64,000 nucleotides of DNA, from positions 1 to 64,000 of the forward strand of contig CAZOUY010000006.1 of NCBI GenBank assembly GCA_964583155.1, in the 5' to 3' direction. How positions within the stretch are numbered: the first letter of the stretch is position 1; each line of letters opens with the position of its first letter. Made by a program: the position numbers and the translations under genes. The stretch comes from CAG-826 sp964583155. GTDB taxonomy: Bacteria > Bacillota_I > Bacilli_A > RFN20 > CAG-826. Positions 42,576 through 51,594 of this stretch are shown one piece after another. Under the pieces are notes generated by a model. That model was not told where the DNA came from and made no database searches. It saw nothing but the letters and a program-made list of their open reading frames with translations.

Positions 42576-45332
42576 GTGAAGAAAAGAGGTTATAAAATAT
42601 GGCGAGTACTTGTTGCCGTAGGCTATTTTCTTTGTGTTGCCATCATTATTATTGAATCATGTCTTAATGGTCAAATCTCTTCCGATCATAGTGATAAGGT
42701 GGGCGGGGCTCTGGCTAATATTGTTAATGATATCGGTGGTGATCAAACCATCGCTATTGAACCGACTTCTCTTATTATCAAGAATAAGATTAAAGAAGCA
42801 CAAGTGGGCGATAATTATCAAATGGAAGTCGAAACATTGCCCGAAAATGTCACCTATCAAGCGACTAATTATTTATCGACCAATAAAGAAGTAGCCACTG
42901 TTTCCTCATCCGGACTTATATCCTTTTTAAAGGCCGGCCTTGTAACGATTATGGCTCAAAATGATTATAATCAAGAAATAGTTGATGCGATGGAAGTATT
43001 GGTGTCTAATGTGGAGCTAGACGATATAACTTGTTCTATCAATGCCGAAATGGATGATAATGAAAATTATATTCTTTATCTCGATAGCGAGGTTGACTAT
43101 TATTTGTCTACGGCTTTTTTACCTTCTAATACCACCTTTGCGCAAATAGAGTATGATATTAATCCCAAAAACTTTTTATCGATCAATAATGACGGTCTTA
43201 TTATTCCATTAAATTATTCCCATCACGAGGTAACGACGATTACAACGAAGGTCGGAAATATCGAAAAGAATCTCCGAGTTTTGGTTGACACTCATGCGAT
43301 AACTCATCTTACTTCTATAGCGGTTCAAGATGATGTCATCTATAAAACACAAACCAAGGCCATCACCATCGATTATTCTCCTAATAATGCCTCTTTTTTA
43401 GATGTCGAATTATTCTCATCTAACGAGGATGTTGTCGAAATAGTGGATAGTCATAGCTATCGTGGATTAAAAGAAGGCGTATCAACTATTCTCGTTTCTT
43501 CTTTAGCTTATCCTTCAATCTCCTGTTCTTTTGAGGTTCGCGTGGAAAAACAACCACTACTGCATGATTTTACGATGGAAGAAGAAATGGAATTAGTGGT
43601 TGGAAGAACCGCGCAAATCGAAATCACAAAGACCGATCCTATATATGCCGATACTTCGAATGCTGTTTATCGAAGTAAGGATGAAGATCTTATTAGCGCT
43701 GCTGATGATGGAATAATATCGGCCCTAAAAGAGGGGGTTACGACAGTTTCTGTTGAAATCAATGGTGTCATAAAAGAAATGATAATTAATGTGCTTCCCC
43801 GAATTGATGATATTGATGCTTTATCGATCGAATACGATGTCAATGAACCATATATTATTAGGAATCAAGAAAGAATTGATCTTTGGTCATTATTAGGAGA
43901 AGTAAAGTATTATAAGAATCAAGAAATGGTGATTCCTCAAAATCAAGATTTAACATTCATTTCAAGTGATGAGCAGGTGGCGATCGTTCAGCAAGAGGAA
44001 TTGCTTATTAAAAGCAGCGGGAAAATCTTTCTTTCCATCTATCATCCTTCATCAGGTCTCTTCTATAAGGATTATCTACCGATTGTCGCTATTTTTTCAT
44101 CTCAAGTGGCGGTTGATAATGAAGTGAAGGATTTAACGTTATTGACGATGAATGTCCAAGAAAGCCTCACTCTATCGATTCTCGATTCGAGTGAAAATAG
44201 TGATTATCAAATTACCATTCCTTCTGAGATGAATGGCAGTCTTTTAATTGAGAAAACGGATTCTCATACTTTTTTGTTAAAGGCGCTATCGAAGGGCGAA
44301 GGTACATTATCTCTCGATTTATCAATGGATGGTCAGGTATACGATCGGAAAATTATCAAATTAGCAATCAGCCATATTTATGGGGAATCCTTGTATACCA
44401 CAGCCTTTGATTATTTAAAAGGGGAAGATATCGCAATTGTCGATCATCATCTCACGATGTATTTAAATGATGAAATTGGCTTAAAAAGCTCGTTATCATA
44501 TAATGCAACAATAGCGGAAATCAGCTATTTATCCAATAATAATGATGTTTTAGAGATTCAGCCAAATGGTAGATTAAAAGCGAAAAAGATAGGAGAGGCA
44601 ACGATTTCTATTTTTGATAATGCTCCGTTGCGTGATGGGCTTTCATCGCGTGCCGAGGATTATCTTGTTATCACTATCTATCATCGAATTCTGCTTGATT
44701 ATGATCATCCCTTTATAACAAAAGGAATGGAATATAATTCCAAAAGCGATGAGTATACCCTTATGAACGGACACTCCGCGTCATTAAATATGAACTTCTT
44801 AGAAGGCACATCTTTTTTTGAAGTTCATTATTCTTCAAGCGATGAAAAGATCGCTAAAATCGGATCGGATGGCACTATTAATCCGTTTAAAGCCGGTGTG
44901 ACCACCATCACGATGACCTGTAATGATGGAATGTCAGAACCCATTGAAATGACTATTACTTTGCGAGTTCGTCCGCAAAAAGCGATTCAAGATCTTAGTA
45001 GTTTTTTAAGCAAAGTGCGCAAGGATATAGGTCATTTTGGAGCTTTCCTCGTTTTGGGATTATTTTCGACTTTTTTCTATTTCATGATTTTCTCCTCCAA
45101 AAAACAGCAATGGCTTGCCATAGTTTTGAATCTGTTCCAAGGAATTGGCATTGCTTTTCTTACGGAATTTATCCAAACGATGGTTCCGGGACGATATGGC
45201 ACAATATCGGATGTTATTCTAGATTCGATGGGATTCCTTTGTTCCGCTTTAATCTTATCAATTGCTCTTTTTATCTTAAAAAGGAAGAAATTAAAAGAAC
45301 AACATCGTATTGATGATTTATCAGCAAAGTAA
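42576..45332 (+). CDS. VanZ-like membrane protein with large Ig-like insert
   Basis: A 918-residue protein starting at GTG behind GGGGAGAGGAG. Residues 9-29 are a membrane helix followed by an ESCLNGQISSDHSD segment as in VanZ. From about 55 to 790 come several bacterial Ig-like (BIg2) repeats, each ending in phrases such as NGRLKAKKIGEATISI or DGTINPFKAGVTTITM. From about 810 the VanZ fold resumes (VRKDIGHFGAFLVLGL, LTEFIQTMVPGRYGTISDVILDSMG) with three helices. The Ig part thus sits in the extracellular loop of a VanZ domain. VanZ proteins are linked to teicoplanin and lipopeptide tolerance, but the role here is open. Confidence 0.8.
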   Translation: MKKRGYKIWRVLVAVGYFLCVAIIIIESCLNGQISSDHSDKVGGALANIVNDIGGDQTIAIEPTSLIIKNKIKEAQVGDNYQMEVETLPENVTYQATNYLSTNKEVATVSSSGLISFLKAGLVTIMAQNDYNQEIVDAMEVLVSNVELDDITCSINAEMDDNENYILYLDSEVDYYLSTAFLPSNTTFAQIEYDINPKNFLSINNDGLIIPLNYSHHEVTTITTKVGNIEKNLRVLVDTHAITHLTSIAVQDDVIYKTQTKAITIDYSPNNASFLDVELFSSNEDVVEIVDSHSYRGLKEGVSTILVSSLAYPSISCSFEVRVEKQPLLHDFTMEEEMELVVGRTAQIEITKTDPIYADTSNAVYRSKDEDLISAADDGIISALKEGVTTVSVEINGVIKEMIINVLPRIDDIDALSIEYDVNEPYIIRNQERIDLWSLLGEVKYYKNQEMVIPQNQDLTFISSDEQVAIVQQEELLIKSSGKIFLSIYHPSSGLFYKDYLPIVAIFSSQVAVDNEVKDLTLLTMNVQESLTLSILDSSENSDYQITIPSEMNGSLLIEKTDSHTFLLKALSKGEGTLSLDLSMDGQVYDRKIIKLAISHIYGESLYTTAFDYLKGEDIAIVDHHLTMYLNDEIGLKSSLSYNATIAEISYLSNNNDVLEIQPNGRLKAKKIGEATISIFDNAPLRDGLSSRAEDYLVITIYHRILLDYDHPFITKGMEYNSKSDEYTLMNGHSASLNMNFLEGTSFFEVHYSSSDEKIAKIGSDGTINPFKAGVTTITMTCNDGMSEPIEMTITLRVRPQKAIQDLSSFLSKVRKDIGHFGAFLVLGLFSTFFYFMIFSSKKQQWLAIVLNLFQGIGIAFLTEFIQTMVPGRYGTISDVILDSMGFLCSALILSIALFILKRKKLKEQHRIDDLSAK

Positions 45333-45442
45333 GACTCAAATCCATATAATAAAATGAATCATTTCAATGTACATCTCTTTTAAAATATGCTATATATAAT
45401 AATATAAAATTAGATTTTTATTAAAAGGAGTATATTCGCATT

Positions 45443-47086
45443 ATGAAAAAACAAATCTGTTCATTATTTTTGCTAACACTACTTCTAGGCTCTTGTTCAT
45501 TGACCCTCAAGCCGGGAAATAGTGTTGCTAATTCCAATAATGGGGGGGATGGAAGCTCATCAAAATATGATGATCCATCGTCGTCAATTAAAGATCCAAA
45601 CTCTTCGACAACTAATCCATCATCGACAGTGGTAACGCCTCCATCTTCAACTACTGGAGAGAGTGGAAAATTTTTGGAAGAATATACCAATACCCTTCGT
45701 GACACCAATGAATCGATTGGATGGCATACTATGCAATCAACCGGTACGCAAAAGGTATTGGTGGTGCCAGTCCGTTTTTCGGATGGTCCAACTTGGACAA
45801 GCGCGATGCTTTCCAATTTACAATTGGCGTTCTTCGGCGAAGCCAAATACACCAACTGGCAATCAGTTAAGACATTCTTTGCACAATCCAGTTATGGAAA
45901 GGTTGATATTACCGGTGAAGTATACGATAGTGTTTTAGAGGTGAGTATGTCGACCTCATCATTCAACACACGATATAATACTAATAGTACAACATATGAT
46001 CCCGGAAAATATATTGGTGACCTATTCTATAACAAAGCCTCTGCCAATTATTCCAAACTGCAGGAATATGATCAAGATGGCGATGGTTATTTAGATGCTG
46101 TTATCTTTTGCTATTCAAATGACTTTTCAACATCCGATAATTCAGTTTATTGGGCATGGTGCTCATACACTGATAATGATGGTAATAAGCTAGCACCTAC
46201 TATTAATAATTATATGTGGGTAAGCTATAAGTTTATGGATGATAGTTATAGTGGCGTGGGAGCACCTTCTGGTATTGACGCGCATACTTTCATTCATGAG
46301 ATGGGCCATATTTTGGGATTGGATGATTATTATTGCTACGATGATTATTCCTATGATGGTGTTTATCCATGGAACTGCGCTGGTGAATTGGATATGCAAT
46401 CGTTTAATGTCGGTGATCATAATATCTATTCAAAGTTTTCTTTAGGATGGGTTGATCCAATTTGGGTGAAAGAATCGACCACAATTAATTTGCGTTCATC
46501 CGCGCTATATGGAGATGCAATTTTAATTAATGATTCTTGGAATGGTACTATTTTTGATGAATACCTTTTAATTGAGTATTACACTCCCGAAGGCAATAAC
46601 TATCAGGATTCTAAATATTATTTCGATAGCCGCGATTTGATGTATACGGCTTCGGGATTACGGATATATCACGTTGATGCTCGAATGGTGAAATTAACAA
46701 ATCAAGGAAGATTTGTCAGCTACGCCAATACCCAAGATGAGATGGTCAGTACTTTGAAATCATCGACATATTGTGGCTATATTGGAGCTTCTAATTCTCA
46801 ATCATGGTCATATTTAAACAGTAATAAGGATAAGGATCGTTTATTGCATTTAATCGACAAGGGTGGAAATAATACTTTAAGTAAAGGTATTTCCGGAAGC
46901 GATTCTTACGGAACCTATGTCAATCGGACTTCCGCACTTTGGACAACAGGCTCGACCTTCAAGCCTACCAAATCATTCTTCATGTCTGGTGATAATAAAT
47001 TCAACGACGGATCCACTATTGGATATACCATCAGCGTCGGAAGCATCAAGGATGGTGCCATTAGCGTGACCATTACGAAAAATTAA
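45443..47086 (+). CDS. M6 family metalloprotease lipoprotein
   Basis: A 547-residue secreted lipoprotein (lipobox LGSC, Cys18) with a Ser/Thr/Pro-rich spacer (residues 25-75). The zinc motif HEMGHILGLDD (His285, Glu286, His289, Gly292, Asp295) is the HExxHxxGxxD form of M6 (immune inhibitor A-like) peptidases. DQDGDGYLDAVIF nearby may bind calcium. The protease probably digests extracellular proteins while tethered to the cell. AAAGGAG precedes the ATG. A terminator follows. Confidence 0.9.
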   Translation: MKKQICSLFLLTLLLGSCSLTLKPGNSVANSNNGGDGSSSKYDDPSSSIKDPNSSTTNPSSTVVTPPSSTTGESGKFLEEYTNTLRDTNESIGWHTMQSTGTQKVLVVPVRFSDGPTWTSAMLSNLQLAFFGEAKYTNWQSVKTFFAQSSYGKVDITGEVYDSVLEVSMSTSSFNTRYNTNSTTYDPGKYIGDLFYNKASANYSKLQEYDQDGDGYLDAVIFCYSNDFSTSDNSVYWAWCSYTDNDGNKLAPTINNYMWVSYKFMDDSYSGVGAPSGIDAHTFIHEMGHILGLDDYYCYDDYSYDGVYPWNCAGELDMQSFNVGDHNIYSKFSLGWVDPIWVKESTTINLRSSALYGDAILINDSWNGTIFDEYLLIEYYTPEGNNYQDSKYYFDSRDLMYTASGLRIYHVDARMVKLTNQGRFVSYANTQDEMVSTLKSSTYCGYIGASNSQSWSYLNSNKDKDRLLHLIDKGGNNTLSKGISGSDSYGTYVNRTSALWTTGSTFKPTKSFFMSGDNKFNDGSTIGYTISVGSIKDGAISVTITKN

Positions 47087-47094
47087 AAAGGTTT

Positions 47095-47127
47095 AAAGGA
47101 TATTTACGAAAGGTAAGTATCCTTTTT
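47095..47127 (+). terminator. terminator of the M6 protease gene
   Basis: AAAGGATA (47095-47102) pairs with TATCCTTT (47118-47125), with an inner TTAC/GTAA, ending in T5. Confidence 0.85.
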
Positions 47128-47215
47128 GTTTTGGAAATAAACATTTTGTTAATACACCTATAAGTTCTTTTTTCTTTTTGCTATAATTATAAAGAATATT
47201 AAAGGAGTCATGATC

Positions 47216-49753
47216 ATGCTTTATCTATTACTAATTACGGGGACCTTAATGCTCATCTTAGGAATAACCTTGTTTATCATTTTGCATCGGATGAAAAGAC
47301 GCAAAATCGTCTTAAGGATTGTCATATATTTTGTTTGTTCTTTTTTGGCAATGTTATGCTTTAACATTATCGGTGCGGGAGTGGCTTTAGAAGGATTTAA
47401 TAATATCACTTTATCGATATTCAGCACCTATTGGAAAAACACTTTAGAGGCCTTCGCTTTTAAAATAGGCATCACCGATAAGTTAGAATACGCTTTTAAC
47501 AATCGTCAGTTATTCGCTAATAATTTCACTTATTGGTGGTTTGCTATTGGCTATTGGTGTGCTTTTATATCATGTGCCTTGACATCGATTGTGACGATTC
47601 TTTCAATCATATTTAGGACGCTTGGCAATTACCTGCGTGTTTGGATGACATTATGCCACGACTCTGATATCTTGATTAATGGCAATCCTAATGATGAACA
47701 GTATTTGAAAAGCTACAATCGTAAAAATGTAATTATGCTTTTCACGATTCCGCTTAGTAATGAAGAAGAAAAGAATTTGTATTATGCACGAATTGCGTAT
47801 TTAAAATTCGCGAGCTATGAGGATTTTATCAAATATATTTATAAGAAAAGACGCTTTTTGAAATCTAAAATCAATATAGTCTATTACACCAATCGGGAGG
47901 AGGAAAGATTAAAATTCCTTTCAACTGTTATTAATTATTTAGACAATAATCAGAAATTAATGCTGCAAAATAGGGAGACAATTTCCTTTTTTATCTCTTT
48001 CTCATATCATAATTTTGCCTCAATCGATGATATTTACAAAGATAGAATCATCGCTTATCAAATCCATTTATTCAATAAGTATGAGCTTTATGCCCAGGAT
48101 TTTCAGATTCGCTATTCGTTTTATGATGTATTACAGCGTAATGATATTGATAAGTGCTGCCTAAAAGCGAATATTGAACCCAAGATTGTCTACGTCGGAT
48201 TTGGAAAAGTTAATCAAGAAATGTTTCGGGTGTCCGTGATGAATAATCAATTTGCTTATTATGATTCTGAAAATAAACGACTCTGTGAACGCCCGATTAC
48301 TTATTATTTTTTTGATAAGAATGGTTGTATTAAAAACGACAAGAACTTCACTTATCAATATGGAAGGTATGATCAAAATGACAATGATATTAAGCCTAAT
48401 TGCCCGTTCAAAATTGGAACCCTTTCTAAGGATTCAAAGGAAGGATATGATGCCTTTTCTGATTCATTTATCGATCGGCTTTTAGAAGCACTTTCACCAA
48501 GCTCTGATGGAAATGAGGTACGTGCTCAAGTATTTATTTCTTGTAATGAAGATTTAGATGATATCGACTTAGCGTTAAAAATCACTCGTCTTTTGAAATC
48601 AAAGCCCCAAATTAAAGGTCGCGTTAAGGTGTATGTTCGCTTGAAGAATCCTCATTTACAGATCAAAATACAAGGCAACGAATTGATATCATATTACGGC
48701 GATGAAACGATGCTAAGTCATGATCACATCGTCAATGAGAAATTGATCTTTTTACAGGATGGCACTGACCAGTTTTATAAGAATTACTCACCTAATAATG
48801 AAATGAATTCTTTTGGATCTTGGCGTGATACTGAACCAATACAATTTCGAAGAAACGCTTATGAATGCATCAATGATTATTTGAAGCTACGACTTTTAGG
48901 ATTCCAATTGGATACAACTGGTCAAGAAAAAGCGATGGATCCAAATGATGTTAATGAGTTATTTAAAGATTATTTAAATGCTCTTTTTCCAACATTAAAT
49001 GAAGATGAAAGAAAAGAATTATTTGGTGGTGATTATAGCATTGATAAGACTAAACTCTATCACATATCTTCCGAATTTGTAAGTTTTTTAGGTGCGGATA
49101 AGGAAAAGAAGGATGAATCCTATGTCAATAAATATTTCATTCTTTTTGCGTTAAGCTATCAAGAAAAATTACGATGGAATGCCTTCCATATTATGAATGG
49201 ATATGCTTCGCTTCCATTTGATGAAACCGATGTTTGTTTAGTGGAAAATTTGGAAAATCATAAATATTCGCTTTTTATTGTCAATAATTCTTATAAAAAA
49301 GCATACTTTTATTCACATGGCACTCATGATACCGAAATAATAAAGTATTATTCACAATCGTTGAGTAATATAGAGGCGTCTAAGTTAAGTGCTGATGAAT
49401 GTATTAACGCCAAAAGGCATGCGTGCTTGGTGTCCGTGGAGGGTTTAGATAAATATCATCGTCATATGGCGATGATATGTCAGAAAGTGCTTCTTTCCTG
49501 TGCGCATGGTAAAGGTAATTTGGAACTAGAAAAACTCTTCGCATATTTAGAATTAGACAGAGGAAAGAATGTAATATTAAGCAGCGATGCTAATCACATA
49601 AAAATCGATAATAATGATATGGGAATAGAAGATTATTTCTTAGATATCGCCAATTATCAGGTCGATACGTACCGATTTGATGTTCAAAATGTTGTTAATC
49701 TATTTGCAAAATACGTTTGTGAGCATAATTATAGAATTATTAAAGATGGTTAG
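47216..49753 (+). CDS. membrane protein with RCK/TrkA-N-like and Ryr-like domains
   Basis: An 845-residue protein. ATG 47216 is preferred to 47210 since AAAGGAG would otherwise be only 2 bases from the start. Membrane helices lie at about 2-25, 33-55 and 110-135. A Rossmann-like region follows: KIVYVGFGKVNQEMF near residue 325, then VFISCNEDLDDIDLALKI and VKVYVRLKNP, as in RCK/TrkA-N proteins. Near residue 646, YQEKLRWNAFHIMNGY resembles the conserved EHxRWxAF signature of Ryr domains. Proteins of this layout are thought to sense a ligand and gate or signal at the membrane. It lies 9 bases before the exonuclease gene. Confidence 0.6.
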   Translation: MLYLLLITGTLMLILGITLFIILHRMKRRKIVLRIVIYFVCSFLAMLCFNIIGAGVALEGFNNITLSIFSTYWKNTLEAFAFKIGITDKLEYAFNNRQLFANNFTYWWFAIGYWCAFISCALTSIVTILSIIFRTLGNYLRVWMTLCHDSDILINGNPNDEQYLKSYNRKNVIMLFTIPLSNEEEKNLYYARIAYLKFASYEDFIKYIYKKRRFLKSKINIVYYTNREEERLKFLSTVINYLDNNQKLMLQNRETISFFISFSYHNFASIDDIYKDRIIAYQIHLFNKYELYAQDFQIRYSFYDVLQRNDIDKCCLKANIEPKIVYVGFGKVNQEMFRVSVMNNQFAYYDSENKRLCERPITYYFFDKNGCIKNDKNFTYQYGRYDQNDNDIKPNCPFKIGTLSKDSKEGYDAFSDSFIDRLLEALSPSSDGNEVRAQVFISCNEDLDDIDLALKITRLLKSKPQIKGRVKVYVRLKNPHLQIKIQGNELISYYGDETMLSHDHIVNEKLIFLQDGTDQFYKNYSPNNEMNSFGSWRDTEPIQFRRNAYECINDYLKLRLLGFQLDTTGQEKAMDPNDVNELFKDYLNALFPTLNEDERKELFGGDYSIDKTKLYHISSEFVSFLGADKEKKDESYVNKYFILFALSYQEKLRWNAFHIMNGYASLPFDETDVCLVENLENHKYSLFIVNNSYKKAYFYSHGTHDTEIIKYYSQSLSNIEASKLSADECINAKRHACLVSVEGLDKYHRHMAMICQKVLLSCAHGKGNLELEKLFAYLELDRGKNVILSSDANHIKIDNNDMGIEDYFLDIANYQVDTYRFDVQNVVNLFAKYVCEHNYRIIKDG

Positions 49754-49762
49754 GAGGATAAC

Positions 49763-50536
49763 ATGAAAATAGTATCATTTAATGTCAATGGCATACGCGC
49801 GATTTTAACGAAGAATTTCACCGATATTTTTTCTTTGCTTGATGCGGATATTTTTTCGCTAAATGAAACAAAGTTTAGTGAAGAAGAGCATACTTTTTTT
49901 CCTTTCATGCCATCAGGATATTATACCTATTGGACCAATTCTAAAATTCGTAAAGGCTATTCCGGAGTGGCGGTTTATGCTAAACATCCGCCTCTTGCTG
50001 TTCATTATGGCTTAGAAAATGGTAAGTATGATGATGAAGGAAGAGTTATAACCTTAGAGTACCCGCATTTTTATTATGTCGCCTGTTATGTTCCTAATGC
50101 TGGTGAGGGGCTAAAAAGACTACCATACCGTATGGAATTTGAGAATGATATGCTAAGTTATCTTAATCAATTGAAAAGCCGCAAGACCGTGATCTATGGG
50201 GGCGATTTAAATGTCGCTCATCAAGAGATAGATCTGAAAAATCCTAAGGCCAATATGGGGATGGCGGGCTTCACAGATGAAGAACGCGCCATGATGACCC
50301 GGTTAATTGATAATGGCTTTATCGATGTTTTTCGTTATTTATATCCAGAAAGCGTTATCTATTCATGGTGGAGTTATCGTTTTAAAGCACGTGAGAGGAA
50401 TGCGGGCTGGCGCATCGATTATTTTTTAGTTGATGAAAAGAGCAGAGACCTTATTCAAAATATGATAATCCATACTGAAATCTATGGAAGTGATCATTGT
50501 CCCATCGAGATTAATGTTGACCTCTCATGGGAATAA
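49763..50536 (+). CDS. exodeoxyribonuclease III (AP endonuclease family)
   Basis: A 257-residue Mg-dependent nuclease of the ExoA/XthA family: FNVNGIRA, LNETK with the metal-binding Glu, YGGDLNVAHQEIDL, and the final GSDHCPI with the catalytic His. Length and motifs match ExoA-type enzymes that repair abasic sites. LNETK replaces the more usual LQETK. TTAGGAGG lies 7 bases before the ATG. It is close behind the RCK/Ryr gene and may be co-transcribed. Confidence 0.93.
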   Translation: MKIVSFNVNGIRAILTKNFTDIFSLLDADIFSLNETKFSEEEHTFFPFMPSGYYTYWTNSKIRKGYSGVAVYAKHPPLAVHYGLENGKYDDEGRVITLEYPHFYYVACYVPNAGEGLKRLPYRMEFENDMLSYLNQLKSRKTVIYGGDLNVAHQEIDLKNPKANMGMAGFTDEERAMMTRLIDNGFIDVFRYLYPESVIYSWWSYRFKARERNAGWRIDYFLVDEKSRDLIQNMIIHTEIYGSDHCPIEINVDLSWE

Positions 50537-50632
50537 AAGAGAAATCTTTTTTTAATGATCACTATAAGTATTATCATGCTTCATTTTTTACTATGCTCTA
50601 AAATAAATAATAATATCATTCATACTCAGAGT

Positions 50633-50646
50633 TAAAAGCGCTTTCA
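50633..50646 (+). promoter_or_regulatory. candidate catabolite-response (CcpA-like) site
   Basis: TAAAAGCGCTTTCA, read on the other strand TGAAAGCGCTTTTA, fits the CcpA consensus apart from one end base. It lies about 100 bases upstream of the lipoprotein cluster. Confidence 0.45.
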
Positions 50647-50749
50647 TGAAAAAACAAGCGATTTATATTGTATTTAAAAGTCAAAATGTGTATTATTTTA
50701 AATATAATTTAAAACTAGCTTTTTGGGGTGTAATGAGGAGGCAAAAATC

Positions 50750-51535
50750 ATGAAAACGAAATTAGTAATTGCATTATCCGCTTTTTTCTTATTATTGCCG
50801 ACTTCATGTGATCACTCCTCAGGTAACTCCAGTGATAATGGGAACTTATGGGCGGAGCCCGCTAAAAGTGTTTTAAATACCGCGTTAAAGAATTATGATA
50901 TCCCCGTATTTCAGGCGGATGAATACTATGCTGAAACTAATGATAGTTACGGCGTAACGATGGCGGTTATCAATTGTATGGGTGGCTTCGATGAAAGTGC
51001 GGCCGAATTAATTTATACTTTATCATTGAAAAGCGAAGGCTATGAAATCGATGATTTAAAAGAAGAAGAGGGCTGCATTTATGGCGTGAAGGAAGTTGTT
51101 CCAGATACTCTTGCCATTGTCGTGCAATATGCTTATTTGGAAAAATATGCCAATATGCAGCGTTATAGCTATTTTGCCATTATTGCATATTTATATGAGA
51201 ATCCCAACCAGCAAAATCCCGTCTATGAATCATGGCCGAGTCAAGAGATTAAATTGTTGTTAGGCGATGATATTCCTTCATACGAAAACGCAACGAAATA
51301 TGAAATTATCAGTAGCTCGACTCTTGATGGTGAATTTGCCGTTGATATTTACTGCTATGAAGCTCAAAACGATGCTGAAACAGTGTACTCATCCATAGTT
51401 AGTGAGGCTGGTTATGTCATCGAAGAGCATAATGGCTTATATTATGCAACCAATAACGAATTGTCTCTTCAACTGATCTATTATATGTCCTATGATAATA
51501 CGTTTTTTATCAGAGCTGATCGAATTAGCGATTAA
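50750..51535 (+). CDS. hypothetical lipoprotein, paralogue A
   Basis: A 261-residue lipoprotein (lipobox PTSC, Cys20). The ATG at 50750 follows GAGGAGG by 7 bases and gives a clean signal; an upstream start at 50723 is unlikely. The mature part holds two similar units of about 110 residues, each opening with a short IP..-type motif (YDIPVFQADEYY, DDIPSYENATKYE) and ending in a beta-rich stretch. The same layout is found in the lipoprotein at 54682. Function unknown. Confidence 0.65.
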   Translation: MKTKLVIALSAFFLLLPTSCDHSSGNSSDNGNLWAEPAKSVLNTALKNYDIPVFQADEYYAETNDSYGVTMAVINCMGGFDESAAELIYTLSLKSEGYEIDDLKEEEGCIYGVKEVVPDTLAIVVQYAYLEKYANMQRYSYFAIIAYLYENPNQQNPVYESWPSQEIKLLLGDDIPSYENATKYEIISSSTLDGEFAVDIYCYEAQNDAETVYSSIVSEAGYVIEEHNGLYYATNNELSLQLIYYMSYDNTFFIRADRISD

Positions 51536-51594
51536 GGTTATTAAAAGAAATTATTCTTTTTAGTAATATTAAACCAAAATGAAAGGAGATTTTT

